Assembly: GCF_030581005.1 (NCBI RefSeq)
Contig: NZ_JAUQSX010000004.1
Span: 1-64,000, forward strand
Source of the DNA: Hymenobacter mellowenesis
GTDB lineage: Bacteria > Bacteroidota > Bacteroidia > Cytophagales > Hymenobacteraceae
Direction: 5' to 3'
DNA length: 64,000 bases
Below are positions 1 through 11,209 of this stretch, piece after piece; position 1 is the first letter of the stretch, and every line of letters begins with the position of its first letter. A program made the translations under genes and the position numbers. Under the pieces are notes generated by a model that saw only the letters and a program-made list of their open reading frames with translations, searched no databases and was not told where the DNA came from.

Positions 1-62
1 TTTTATGACCCCCACCGAATTTAAACAAGTCGCTTAGCCTCTGCTAACGACTGGCTTACCGA

Positions 63-734
63 ATGGGGAAGCGTACAAATTCTTTTGGAAAGCATTTTTC
101 AATAGATGTAAAATATTCTGATGCTCCTGCTAAAATTCAGATGGAAGACCTTATGGTAATCAGAAAAAAGGGAGGAAATGAGTTTCTACAAAAGATTATT
201 GGCACAAAGCCAACTATATGGAATTACGAAAATGAGTCGAGGCTAATTGCTGATAATTTTGGAAAACAACATTATGATTACCGTGCTGTAAAATCGATTT
301 ATTTTGGCTTGAAAATGCTTGATGATGAAAAGCAGGTTTTGATGGAAAGACTCAAGGGGCGTGGAATTAGTTATTATCAGATGATGAGAAAGAGCAATTC
401 CTATGAATTATTTGCAAATCCAGTCCCCGACTTATTTGAAACAGCTAATCCCTACTTGTACAGCGTTGCTCCGATACAGGATGATGCTATTCCATCGGAT
501 GAATTAAAAGGCAAATGGAGAAAGTATGCTCACTACCTGAATAAAGCTGTTGAAATTCAGCGTAGAGACCCATACTGTATTGAAGTATGCTATACTGCGT
601 TTAGCGTCTACGACAGTAAGCCGGATAACCCAGCCATTTATGTGAATTATAAGTTCGCCGCAGAGGGCTATATGAATAGGACCTTTTCGACGAGTGAAAT
701 TGATAAGCTCTATCCGCTCATTAACGACTTATAA
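63..734 (+). CDS. Hypothetical protein, AT-rich orphan gene
   Basis: The 223-residue product has no signal peptide, membrane segment or motif that I recognise, so no function is given. It is rich in Lys, Tyr, Asn and Asp. Its codons end in A or T far more often than those of the other large genes in the window, which suggests recent acquisition or origin from a mobile region. The start is the first ATG after upstream stops. It ends 156 bp before clpB on the same strand, but the sharp change in base composition argues against a shared operon. The reading frame is clean over its whole length, so it is probably a real gene. No homologue can be named from sight. Confidence 0.6.
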   Translation: MGKRTNSFGKHFSIDVKYSDAPAKIQMEDLMVIRKKGGNEFLQKIIGTKPTIWNYENESRLIADNFGKQHYDYRAVKSIYFGLKMLDDEKQVLMERLKGRGISYYQMMRKSNSYELFANPVPDLFETANPYLYSVAPIQDDAIPSDELKGKWRKYAHYLNKAVEIQRRDPYCIEVCYTAFSVYDSKPDNPAIYVNYKFAAEGYMNRTFSTSEIDKLYPLINDL

Positions 735-890
735 AAATAGCGAAGGTTTGTGCTGAAAAAATGTCGGTGTGATTATACTGCAATTTGCATTTTTCCGCCA
801 AAAAGTCCGAAAACCCACTCTCGCACCCCATTTGCTAGTCCCTGCGTACAAACTTCCTGACCCGAAGTTCCTACCCAGAAACTAACCAAC

Positions 891-3500
<2,610 letters not shown>

Positions 3501-3522
3501 TTCCGGTTGGTTGTGAATGGAA

Positions 3523-3558
3523 AGGCCCCGTCAGCGTCGTGCTGGCGGGGCTTTTTGT
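3523..3558 (+). terminator. Rho-independent terminator of clpB
   Basis: An 11-bp GC-rich stem (GCCCCGTCAGC pairing with GCTGGCGGGGC, including one G-U pair) is followed by a T-run, 23 bp after the clpB stop. It also separates clpB from the convergent gene on the minus strand. Confidence 0.8.
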
Positions 3559-3563
3559 TTATA

Positions 3564-4028
3564 TCAGTTGGGTTTGCTGAATCGATAGTTCGTATTGAAA
3601 AACCTTCTTTTTAATTTCTTGCGTAGATTATTGGGGATTTGCTTTGTGCTTTCAAATTCAGCCATTGCTATTTGCTCTCGCTTTTTTGTGAATCGAATTA
3701 GCGAAATTGTACCCGGTACCCAAGCATGAGCGCTACCAACGGCGCAGAGTATAATGACTCCCCCCACCCCGAAGTGAAGACTACCAGGCTGGGGGCCTTC
3801 AATAGCTTCCCCAAGTGCAGCCATTCCAGCAAAGGCGGCACTGCCGTAAGCCAGCCAGCCGCCTGTGCTGCGTTTATTCTTAAATAGATTGTGCAAAGCG
3901 CGAACCGTATCAGCATGAGTGAATTGCACTGGCGCAATTACGATTTTAGCTGAATCTACATTGGTGCTGGCTTTTTGCGCATTTGCGGTTATGGTAAACA
4001 GCAGCACGATTACAATGGCGAATTTCAT
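3564..4028 (-). CDS. Small secreted hypothetical protein (HADTVRA-type, copy 1)
   Basis: The 154-residue product starts with a clear Sec signal peptide (MKFAIVIVLLFTITANAQ). Next comes a segment HADTVRALHNLFKNKRSTGG, then Gly/Ala-rich hydrophobic stretches that may be one or two membrane-associated helices, and a Lys/Arg-rich tail with NLRKKLKRR. The gene at 5271-5681 encodes a clear relative with the same order: signal peptide, HADTVRA-VH-LF, TGG, glycine-rich hydrophobic middle, basic tail with KRLKRQ. I do not recognise the family. The two copies flank a DUF433/DUF5615 gene pair. A TACGTTTG promoter-like box lies about 47 bp upstream of the start. Confidence 0.7.
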   Translation of the reverse strand: MKFAIVIVLLFTITANAQKASTNVDSAKIVIAPVQFTHADTVRALHNLFKNKRSTGGWLAYGSAAFAGMAALGEAIEGPQPGSLHFGVGGVIILCAVGSAHAWVPGTISLIRFTKKREQIAMAEFESTKQIPNNLRKKLKRRFFNTNYRFSKPN

Positions 4029-4074
4029 AGCAAGGCTTTATCGGGCAGTCGATGGAGCGAAGTAAGTGTGTCAG

Positions 4075-4082
4075 CAAACGTA
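4075..4082 (-). promoter_or_regulatory. Putative -7 box (TACGTTTG)
   Basis: Read on the minus strand this matches the Bacteroidota -7 consensus TAnnTTTG, with TTG about 16 bp further upstream. It would give the 3564-4028 gene a leader of about 40 nt. The match is short and could be chance. Confidence 0.35.
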
Positions 4083-4267
4083 GAACAACTAAGTCGAGCA
4101 ATGCTTAATGCCCTTTTTGGGAAGGTTGTATTATTTATTTCTGCATAGTAAACGCAATGTTTGCAGTCGTTTTTACTGAATTTTATGGATGTGAAAAGTC
4201 CCGGAAAGCCAAAAGTATGTTGATTTCCTATGCAGTTCCGCAACCGTCCTTGCGTCAGCGCACGCCT

Positions 4268-4378
4268 GCGAGAAACTCCCACTACCCTGGCCGCGGCGGC
4301 CCCGGCGGCGGGGCGTAGGTAGATAGTTGTGCGCCTTCTTCCCAATCCTGCGTATTTTTGGTAACTCAGCTACCCTCG
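4268..4378. repeat. Degenerate direct repeat, left copy, upstream of the DUF433/DUF5615 pair
   Basis: This repeat takes up the end of the 356-bp gap 4029-4384, which otherwise shows only the promoter-like box. It begins GCGAG, contains a GC-rich GGCCGCGGCGGCC palindrome and ends near an AATCCTGCGTATTTTTGG block at 4344-4361 and a TACCC block. The same parts in the same order recur at 4961-5072, just after the toxin-like gene. The two copies align with many substitutions and small gaps, so the duplication is old or the element is under loose constraint. Confidence 0.6.
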
Positions 4379-4384
4379 CCGCTT

Positions 4385-4615
4385 ATGGACACCGCCACTA
4401 TCACCGCCTACATTGAACTGAACCCGCAGGTGCGCTTTGGCAAGCCAGTGGTGAAGGGCACGCGCACGACCGTAGCCGAAGTGCTGGAAATGCTGGCCAA
4501 CGACATGAGCGCGGCCGATATTCAGGAGGACTTTCCGGCCATTGGCCCGGCGCAGGTTCGCGCTTGCCTGCTCTACGCGGCTTACAAAGAAAGCGTGGTG
4601 CTGTTGGCAGCTTGA
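4385..4615 (+). CDS. DUF433 family antitoxin-like protein
   Basis: The 76-residue product carries the DUF433 core: a ligand-like segment FGKPVVKGTRTTV, then EVLEMLANDMSAADIQEDFPAI and a C-terminal AQVRACLLYA. DUF433 proteins have a winged-helix-like fold and usually lie directly upstream of DUF5615/PIN-like proteins, where they are regarded as antitoxins of VapBC-like pairs. The partner starts 2 bp after this stop. ATG 4385 is preferred over an upstream in-frame start nine codons earlier because the family begins near here and the upstream codons fall in repeat sequence. DNA binding and autorepression are family inferences, not visible here. Confidence 0.85.
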   Translation: MDTATITAYIELNPQVRFGKPVVKGTRTTVAEVLEMLANDMSAADIQEDFPAIGPAQVRACLLYAAYKESVVLLAA

Positions 4616-4617
4616 TT

Positions 4618-4959
4618 ATGCGCCTGCTGCTGGATGAAAATATTTCCTGGCGCCTCGCGGCGTACCTACGCCCGCATTGCGCGGTGGTCCTGCACGTTCG
4701 GGATAGTCAGTTAGATAACAGTCCCGACACCAGCATCTGGCGCTACACCAGGCAGCACGGCTACGATGTCATTACCAAAGACGAAGACTTCCTGCGGCTG
4801 GTGCTAGCCGAAGGCTTCCCGCCGCGCGTGGTGGCCGTACAAAACGCGCAAGTACCAGTGGCGAAGCTGGCCGAGTCTCTGCTGGCCCGGTTGCCACAGA
4901 TAGAAGCGTTTTTAGGTGAACAGACGGAGTTTGGCTTCTTGCAGCTTCGCCTGCCGTAA
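4618..4959 (+). CDS. DUF5615 (PIN-like) toxin-like protein
   Basis: The 113-residue product opens with MRLLLDENIS, the acidic first strand typical of DUF5615/Mut7-C PIN-like proteins. It continues with DTSIWRYTRQHGYDVITKDEDFLRL, carrying the TKDEDF acidic motif, and then PPRVVAVQNAQVP. The Asp/Glu residues at positions 6-7 and in TKDEDF match the metal-binding set of PIN-like nucleases. An RNase activity is therefore plausible but not proven. The start two bases after the DUF433 stop suggests translational coupling. A GC-rich hairpin follows the stop. Alternative starts further upstream overlap DUF433 and lack family similarity. Confidence 0.85.
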   Translation: MRLLLDENISWRLAAYLRPHCAVVLHVRDSQLDNSPDTSIWRYTRQHGYDVITKDEDFLRLVLAEGFPPRVVAVQNAQVPVAKLAESLLARLPQIEAFLGEQTEFGFLQLRLP

Positions 4960-4960
4960 C

Positions 4961-5093
4961 GCGAGCAACGCCCGCCACCGTGGCCGCGGCGGCCACGGTG
5001 GCGGGGGGGGGTAGTGCACAGTTGGATATTCTCCACCCAAATCCTGCGCAATTTTGGCAGTTCATTTACCCCAATCCGGCGCGAGTTTTGGCG
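4961..5093. repeat. Degenerate direct repeat, right copy, with GC hairpin
   Basis: This starts 2 bp after the toxin-like stop. It contains a perfect 16-bp stem (4971-4986 with 4990-5005, loop CGG), which could act as a terminator without a U-tract, and an AATCCTGCGCAATTTTGGCA block at 5040-5059. A third, variant block (AATCCGGCGCGAGTTTTGG) is at 5073-5091. The same parts occur upstream at 4268-4378. The rest of the 311-bp gap to 5270 holds only the terminator at 5156-5189. Confidence 0.6.
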
Positions 5094-5155
5094 AAGCTGT
5101 CACTCACGGGATTGGGAGATAAACAAGAACACTCAGCGAATAATACCGAACGAAA

Positions 5156-5189
5156 AAACGCCGGGCTGACCCACATCAGTCCGGCGTTT
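5156..5189 (-). terminator. Terminator of the 5271-5681 gene
   Basis: A perfect 14-bp stem (AAACGCCGGRCTGA type, 6-nt loop, one G-T pair) is followed on the minus strand by a run of six T. It lies about 80 bp past the stop of the minus-strand gene. Confidence 0.75.
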
Positions 5190-5270
5190 GAGGCGAAAGC
5201 GGTGCTACTCCATTGTTGACACCGGGATGCCAGCGAACAGGCGCGCAGGAACCGCTCGGAGCACCACAAC

Positions 5271-5681
5271 CTACTGCGCGAAATATTTCTGACGTTTCAA
5301 CCTTTTCACCACGTAGCGCGGCAGGGCCTTGCCTTGCTCGTAAGCCTGAATGACGGTTTCCTCGCGGCCGCCGCTAAACCGGACCAGCTTGCCCACGCCA
5401 ATGGCGGCAGGCACCCCGCCAAACACCGCCACGCCCGTAGCAATGCCCCCGCCCGAGGCCCCGGAATCGGAGCTGGCGGCGGCTGTGGCGATGCGAACCG
5501 CGAAAGCAGCCCCGATAGCCGACCAGATGTAGCCGCCCGTGCGGTGCTGGCCAAACAGCCGATGCACGGCCCGCACGGTGTCGGCATGCACGTGCATGGC
5601 TTCCGGGCCGGCGGGCTGCTGGGCGTGGGCCCGGAAGCCAATGCTCAAGAGAAGGCCGGCGTTCAGTAGCATTTTTTTCAT
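5271..5681 (-). CDS. Small secreted hypothetical protein (HADTVRA-type, copy 2)
   Basis: The 136-residue product has a signal peptide ending FRAHAQ and the segment HADTVRAVHRLFGQHRTGG. A Gly/Ala/Ser-rich middle of low complexity follows, then a hydrophobic GVGKLVRFSGG segment and a basic tail (YVVKRLKRQKYFAQ). It is a paralogue of the 3564-4028 product, with the same motif order and spacing but a higher GC content. Function unknown; the family name is not recognised. A TAGCTTTG promoter-like box lies about 70 bp upstream and a terminator lies downstream, so it is probably transcribed alone. Confidence 0.7.
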   Translation of the reverse strand: MKKMLLNAGLLLSIGFRAHAQQPAGPEAMHVHADTVRAVHRLFGQHRTGGYIWSAIGAAFAVRIATAAASSDSGASGGGIATGVAVFGGVPAAIGVGKLVRFSGGREETVIQAYEQGKALPRYVVKRLKRQKYFAQ

Positions 5682-5751
5682 GGGTAAAGCAGGGAAGACG
5701 ACGCGGTTTGCCGCGGTTTTATGGAGATTGGAAAAAGGACATGATTTGCAA

Positions 5752-5759
5752 CAAAGCTA
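5752..5759 (-). promoter_or_regulatory. Putative -7 box (TAGCTTTG)
   Basis: An exact match to TAnnTTTG on the minus strand, upstream of the 5271-5681 gene. No convincing -33 TTTG was seen. Nothing else could be assigned in the 358-bp gap 5682-6039 except the palindrome at 5972-5993. Confidence 0.3.
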
Positions 5760-5971
5760 GGCGGCGCTACTCATTTTTTAGCTTCGCCTCCGGTCGATTT
5801 TCCGGATGCGTTTGCCGAAACGGCCGTCTGCCGACAAAACAGGAAAGCTCCAAGAATCACCCTCGTTGCCGGGGTTTGGTCTATTATTGTATTGCCTTTT
5901 GGTGCGCGCTTTCTGCATTGCCTGAGCGCAGGCAAGCAGGGGAGGATTCCCGGCTGCTTTTTCCGTGACAA

Positions 5972-5993
5972 TTCCGGCCCGGTCGGGCCGGAA
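5972..5993. repeat. Perfect palindrome in the leader of the large T9SS gene
   Basis: TTCCGGCCCG and its exact complement are separated by two bases. It lies 46 bp before the start codon of the 6040-11205 gene. It has no U-tract, so a terminator is unlikely; it may be an mRNA leader hairpin or a small repeat element. Confidence 0.5.
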
Positions 5994-6039
5994 CCCGCAA
6001 TCGTTTGTTCCTGATTTTATTTTTCCACCAACTTTTTTC

Positions 6040-9000
6040 ATGAAGCAAAACCTACCCTTTGCTGGTATGTCGCCAGGCTCCCTCGTGGCGCGGCAGACGT
6101 TATCGGCCGCCCGCCCCTGGCGGCCCTTCCTGGCGGCGGCCCTTGGCCTCCTCACCCTGGGCGCTCAGGCCCAACACCGCGCCCTGGTGCGGCCCGCCTT
6201 TGCTGAAGTTGCCATCCCGCAGCCCTTGCCGGCGGTGCCCACCCCGGCGCAACCCAGCAAAAGCCAGGCGGCCCACAAGAGCCTGGCCGCCATCAGTTCG
6301 ACGGCCGCCGGGGGCATCTGGAGCGCCCCGGCCACCTGGGTGGGCGGCGTGGTGCCCACGGCCACCGACGACGTGACCATCGTGGGTGGCGCCACCGTGA
6401 CGCTGGACGTGGCGGCGGCCTGCGCCTCGCTGACGGTGGCCAGCGCGGGCTCGCTGCTGAACTCGGCCACGACGGCTTACGTGCTGCAAGTGGGCGGCAA
6501 CGTGACCAACAACGGCACGCTCGACCTGAGCGCGAGCAGCACCATCGGCTCGGACCTGCGCTTTACCGGCGCGGGCAACGCCACGTTCTCGGGTACGGGC
6601 ACTACGGATTTGCAGACCGTGTCGCTGGCCAAATCCGTGCGCGCCGACGTGGTAGAAATGAACCTGCCTTCTTTCACGGTAAAAGGCAGCGCCACTATCA
6701 CCGACGGCTTTCTCTCGACGCGCATCACCACGAACACCGTGGACGACATGACCGGGACGTTTAAAATCTCGGGCACCAACACGGCCAGCAACCGCGTGTT
6801 CAGCAACGCCGCGTCGTACTTCATTCCGGCCACCGGCGGCTTCTGGCTGAACAACCCCAACTTCACGGTGGCCGCCCAGACGGGCTCGCCTACGGTGAAT
6901 GGCCTGCTGCGCGTTTCGGCGGGCACCTACAACGTGGGCAGCAGCATCGGTAACTCCATCAACTTCAGCACCGGCTCGGTGTACACCCAGGAGGGCGGCA
7001 CCCTGACCACGGTGGGCCGCTTCACGAGCTTCACCAGCGCCACCTCGGCGGCGGCCATGACTTTCACCATGAGCGCGGGCACGCTCAACGTGAGCACAGT
7101 GGGCAACACCTCGGGCACGCCCTCGTTCGGCGTGAACGGGACCACCACCATTTCGGGGGGCAACATTAACCTGGTGCAGCGCAGCACCGCCACCACGCCG
7201 CTCGACTACTACGTGGCGGGCACCTACACCTTCACGGGCGGCACCGTGAACGTGGGCACCGCCGCCACGGCCACCAACTTCGACTTCCGGGTGCGGGGCA
7301 ATATGCCCAACCTGACCATCGACAACACCACCAACCCGAAAAGCGCACTGCTCGCCGGCCAGACCAACCCGTTTGGCACGGTGCTGATTAACCCCACTAC
7401 CACGCTGAACCTGAACGGCACCATTCTGCTCCAGCTGGGCCCCACCATTAGCGTTAATGGCACCCTGACGGGGACTGCCACCGGCAGCCGCCTCTACTTC
7501 CAGGGCAGCACGGCCCAGACCATTGGCGGCACGGGCACCGTGACCAGCCCCTTGGTGCAGCTAACTTTTCAGAACAGCGGCTCGGGCGTGACGGTGGGCC
7601 TGCCCATCATCGTGCGCAACGTGGCCATGTTCCGCGGCAACGTCATCGGGGCCAACAACCTGACGGTGCAAAGCACGACGACAGCGTTGGCCGTCATTTC
7701 TTTTGGCATCGCCAGCCCCACTTCCTCGGCCGGCAGCTTCGATGTGGCTCCGACCTTCGACCTGTCGACCAGCGGCTTGTACCTGATTTACAACCCCGAA
7801 CTGGCGGCGCGCACCACGGGCGTGGAAGTGCCGTCTTCGCGCATCCTCTACTACGCCGACTTCAACAACCCGCAGGGCATCACGGTGGCTGGCGGCGACC
7901 TGACCGTAGTGGGCCCCTCCACGGCGAGCAGCTCTATCAGCCTGCTCGCGGGCATTGTGACGACTTCGGCCGGCAACCGGCTCATCAGCGGCGTGGCCAC
8001 TACGGTGATGCCGGCGGGCTCGGCCACGGCCTACGTGAAAGGACCTTTGGGGGCCACTGTCAACAGCGCCACGGCGGTATCGCGCCTGTTTGCCGTAGGT
8101 GATGCCGCCGGCTTCCGGCCGGTGGTGGTAACGGGCATTACGACCAGTGCCGACCAAACCTTCACCGCCACGGTTATCAACGGCGCCACGGGCGGCACGG
8201 GCGTTTCGCCCGTCACCAACCTGAACCCTACGCGCTACGTGCGCCTCGAAAACACGGCCAACCTGCCGGCCACGGCCCGCGTGCAGCTCAGCTACGGCGC
8301 CGACGACGTGCTGGGCAACGCCGCCACGGCCGTGGTGGCGCAGGCCCCTACGGCAGCGGGCGCCTACGCTTCCATCGGCGGCGCGGCGGCCACCACGCCC
8401 ACCACGGGCCTGGTGTCGACCCTGGACCTGGTTCCCGGTAACGACTACTTCGTGCTGGCCAACACCGAAGGCGGCACGCTGACGGGCCCAACGGCGGCCG
8501 TGTGCGCGGGCACCAACTCGGGCACCCTCACGCTGGCCAACAACGTGGGTACCATTGTGAAATACCAGGCCGACAGCGGCTCGGGCTTCGTGGACGTACC
8601 CGGCACAAACACCGGCGCCACCTACGCCTTTACTAACCTGACGGCCACCACCACCTTCCGCGCCGTAATTCTGACGGCCGACAACCGCACGGTGTTCTCG
8701 ACCCCGGTGACCGTGACCGTGAACCCGGCCCCGACGGCCACGCTGACGACGACGACGCCAACGACGTTCTGTGCGGGCGGCTCGGTGGTGCTCACGGCCC
8801 CGGCCGGCACGGGCAACACGTACCAGTTCTTCAACGGCCCCACCAGCCTGGGCGCGGCCTCGGCCACGAACACGTTCACGGCCACGGCCAGCGGCTCCTA
8901 CACCGTGGTGGTGACCAACGCCGCCACCTGCCAGGCCACTTCGGCCGTTACCACCGTGACGGTGAACCCGGCCACCACGGCCACGTTCAGCTACAGCGGC

Positions 9001-11205
9001 ACCACGTATTGCGCCAGCGGCACCAATCCCACGCCCACGGTGACGGGCACGGTCGGCGGCACGTTCAGCTCCGCTTCGGGCCTGAGCATCAACGCCACCA
9101 CCGGCGCCATCAACCTGAGCGCGTCGACCCTGGGCACCTACACCGTGACCTACAGCGTGGGCGGGGCCTGCCCCAGCTCGGCCACGGCCACCGTGACGGT
9201 GACCAGCGCGCCGCTGGCCGGCTTCTCGTACGCCAGCCCGGCTTATTGCGTGGGCGGCACCAACCCCACGCCGGCCTTTGCCACGGGCGCTAGCGGCGGC
9301 AGCTTCTCGGCTTCGGGCACGGGCCTGGTGATTAACGCCACGACGGGCGCCATCAACCTGGCCACCAGCACGGCGGGCACCTACACCGTGACCAATACCA
9401 TTGCCGCCTCGGGCGGCTGCGCGGCGGCTACGGCCACGACGAGCGTCACCATCAACGCGGCCCCGACGGCCACGCTGACGACGACGACGCCAACGACGTT
9501 CTGTGCGGGCGGCTCGGTGGTGCTCACGGCCCCGGCCGGCACGGGCAACACGTACCAGTTCTTCAACGGCCCCACCAGCCTGGGCGCGGCCTCGGCCACG
9601 AACACGTTCACGGCCACGGCCAGCGGCTCCTACACCGTGGTGGTGACCAACGCCGCCACCTGCCAGGCCACTTCGGCCGTTACCACCGTGACGGTGAACC
9701 CGGCCACCACGGCCACGTTCAGCTACCCGGGCGCCACGTACTGCGTAAGCGGCACCGCCAACCCCACCGCCACGGTGACGGGCACGGCCGGCGGCACGTT
9801 CACTTCGTCGGGCACGGGCCTGAGCATTAACGCCACCACCGGTGCCATCACCCTGGCCTCTTCGACGCCCGGTACTTACACCGTGACTTACAGCGTGGGC
9901 GGTACCTGCCCCTCAACGGCCACGGCCTCAGTAACCATCACGGCGGCTCCGGTGGCCACGTTCTCGTATGCCAACGCTACTTACTGCGTGTCGGGCACTA
10001 ACCCAACGGCCGTAGTGCCGACGACCAGCACGGCTGGCACGTTCACTTCGACCACGGGCCTGACGCTTAATGCTACGACGGGTGCCATCACGCTTTCGAG
10101 CTCCACGCCCGGCACCTATACCGTCACCAACACGGTGGCTGCCGCCGGTGGCTGCGCCGCCACTACGGCCACGGCTTCGGTGACCATTAGCGCCGCGCCG
10201 GTAGCCGCCTTCAGCTACGGCACGGGTACGCCCACGTTCTGCGTTAGCGGCACCACGGCACCAGCCGTGACCCTCGGCACCGGCGCCACGGCTGGCACGT
10301 TCACTTCGACCACGGGCCTGACGATTAACGCCACCACCGGCGCGATTACGCTCAGCTCCTCCACGCCCGGCACTTACACCGTGACCAACACGGTGGCCGC
10401 CGCCGGCGGCTGCGCCGCTACTACGGCCACGACCTCGGTGACCATCACGGCCGCCCCGCTGGCCACGTTCAGCTACGCCACCGCAGCCGGCTGCGTGGGC
10501 TCGGCCTCGGCCGTGACGCCCACGCTGGGCACCGGTGCCACGGCCGGCACGTTCTCCTCGACCACGGGCCTGACGATTAATGCCACCACCGGCGCCATCA
10601 CGCTCTCGACCTCGACGGCGGGCACCTATACCGTGACCAACACCGTGGCTGCCGCCGGCGGTTGCGCGGCGGCCACGGCCACCACGACCTTCACGGTGAA
10701 CCCGCGCCCGGCCACGCCCACCATCTCGGTGGCCTACAACGGCTCGACCACTACGCTCACCTCCAGCGCCACCACCGGCAACCAGTGGTACCTGGGCAGC
10801 GGCCCCGTGACCGGCGCCACTGGCCAGACCCTGGTGCTCACCGGCCTGCCCTCGCAGCTGGGCTCCTACACCGTGACCACCACCAACGCCAACGGCTGCG
10901 TTTCGCTCCCGTCGAACCCGCTGGTGGTGACATCGAGCGTGAAGGCATTGACCGGCACTTCCCTGAGTGTGTACCCCAACCCCACGCCCGACGGCCGCTT
11001 CACCGTGGAGCTGAGCGGCTACCGCCAGTCGGCCGAGCTGACCGTGCTTAACGCCCTGGGCCAGGTGGTGTACACTACCAACGTGCCGGCTTCAAATGGG
11101 ACTACTTCGCAAGCAGTTGACCTCACGCAACTGGCCATGGGCGTCTACATCCTGCGGGTGAAGACCGAAGGCGGCCTGGATACACGCCGCGTGGTGAAGC
11201 AATAG
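6040..11205 (+). CDS. Giant repeat-containing T9SS-secreted surface protein
   Basis: The product is 1721 residues. The start chosen at ATG 6040 puts a long signal peptide first (hydrophobic core FLAAALGLLTLGAQAQ). A segment GGIWSAPATWVGG...DDVTI then resembles the G8/beta-helix entry seen in Bacteroidota surface proteins. A long Thr/Gly/Ala/Ser-rich beta-structured region follows. The C-terminal half contains two copies of a TTPTTFCAGGSVVLTAPAG unit and six units of about 80 residues with FSY...YC.SGTNPT, INATTGAI and TPGTYTVTN. The last 80 residues form a T9SS type-A sorting domain (SVYPNPTPDGRFTVELSG ... GVYILRVKTEGG). It should therefore be exported and anchored at the cell surface. An adhesive or structural role is inference from repeat architecture; no catalytic domain was seen. 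Confidence 0.9.
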   Translation: MKQNLPFAGMSPGSLVARQTLSAARPWRPFLAAALGLLTLGAQAQHRALVRPAFAEVAIPQPLPAVPTPAQPSKSQAAHKSLAAISSTAAGGIWSAPATWVGGVVPTATDDVTIVGGATVTLDVAAACASLTVASAGSLLNSATTAYVLQVGGNVTNNGTLDLSASSTIGSDLRFTGAGNATFSGTGTTDLQTVSLAKSVRADVVEMNLPSFTVKGSATITDGFLSTRITTNTVDDMTGTFKISGTNTASNRVFSNAASYFIPATGGFWLNNPNFTVAAQTGSPTVNGLLRVSAGTYNVGSSIGNSINFSTGSVYTQEGGTLTTVGRFTSFTSATSAAAMTFTMSAGTLNVSTVGNTSGTPSFGVNGTTTISGGNINLVQRSTATTPLDYYVAGTYTFTGGTVNVGTAATATNFDFRVRGNMPNLTIDNTTNPKSALLAGQTNPFGTVLINPTTTLNLNGTILLQLGPTISVNGTLTGTATGSRLYFQGSTAQTIGGTGTVTSPLVQLTFQNSGSGVTVGLPIIVRNVAMFRGNVIGANNLTVQSTTTALAVISFGIASPTSSAGSFDVAPTFDLSTSGLYLIYNPELAARTTGVEVPSSRILYYADFNNPQGITVAGGDLTVVGPSTASSSISLLAGIVTTSAGNRLISGVATTVMPAGSATAYVKGPLGATVNSATAVSRLFAVGDAAGFRPVVVTGITTSADQTFTATVINGATGGTGVSPVTNLNPTRYVRLENTANLPATARVQLSYGADDVLGNAATAVVAQAPTAAGAYASIGGAAATTPTTGLVSTLDLVPGNDYFVLANTEGGTLTGPTAAVCAGTNSGTLTLANNVGTIVKYQADSGSGFVDVPGTNTGATYAFTNLTATTTFRAVILTADNRTVFSTPVTVTVNPAPTATLTTTTPTTFCAGGSVVLTAPAGTGNTYQFFNGPTSLGAASATNTFTATASGSYTVVVTNAATCQATSAVTTVTVNPATTATFSYSGTTYCASGTNPTPTVTGTVGGTFSSASGLSINATTGAINLSASTLGTYTVTYSVGGACPSSATATVTVTSAPLAGFSYASPAYCVGGTNPTPAFATGASGGSFSASGTGLVINATTGAINLATSTAGTYTVTNTIAASGGCAAATATTSVTINAAPTATLTTTTPTTFCAGGSVVLTAPAGTGNTYQFFNGPTSLGAASATNTFTATASGSYTVVVTNAATCQATSAVTTVTVNPATTATFSYPGATYCVSGTANPTATVTGTAGGTFTSSGTGLSINATTGAITLASSTPGTYTVTYSVGGTCPSTATASVTITAAPVATFSYANATYCVSGTNPTAVVPTTSTAGTFTSTTGLTLNATTGAITLSSSTPGTYTVTNTVAAAGGCAATTATASVTISAAPVAAFSYGTGTPTFCVSGTTAPAVTLGTGATAGTFTSTTGLTINATTGAITLSSSTPGTYTVTNTVAAAGGCAATTATTSVTITAAPLATFSYATAAGCVGSASAVTPTLGTGATAGTFSSTTGLTINATTGAITLSTSTAGTYTVTNTVAAAGGCAAATATTTFTVNPRPATPTISVAYNGSTTTLTSSATTGNQWYLGSGPVTGATGQTLVLTGLPSQLGSYTVTTTNANGCVSLPSNPLVVTSSVKALTGTSLSVYPNPTPDGRFTVELSGYRQSAELTVLNALGQVVYTTNVPASNGTTSQAVDLTQLAMGVYILRVKTEGGLDTRRVVKQ
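8726..8994 (+). repeat. 269-bp exact direct repeat, copy 1
   Basis: Identical base for base to 9458-9726 (offset 732 bp). Both copies lie inside the giant T9SS gene and encode the unit beginning PTATLTTTTPTTFCAGG. Absence of even synonymous differences indicates recent duplication or gene conversion. Confidence 0.95.
9458..9726 (+). repeat. 269-bp exact direct repeat, copy 2
   Basis: Second copy of the block at 8726-8994. The flanking FSY units have diverged in sequence, so the identity is limited to this unit. Confidence 0.95.
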
Positions 11206-11209
11206 CGCC

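Noticed and set aside
1..36. Short in-frame tail (FMTPTEFKQVA then stop) at the window edge, resembling the end of an IS3-type transposase
   Set aside because: Only eleven residues are visible, too few to support a gene or a family.
4025..4345. 106-residue minus-strand frame
   Set aside because: It runs through the degenerate repeat and a promoter-like region, has no motif, and overlaps nothing conserved.
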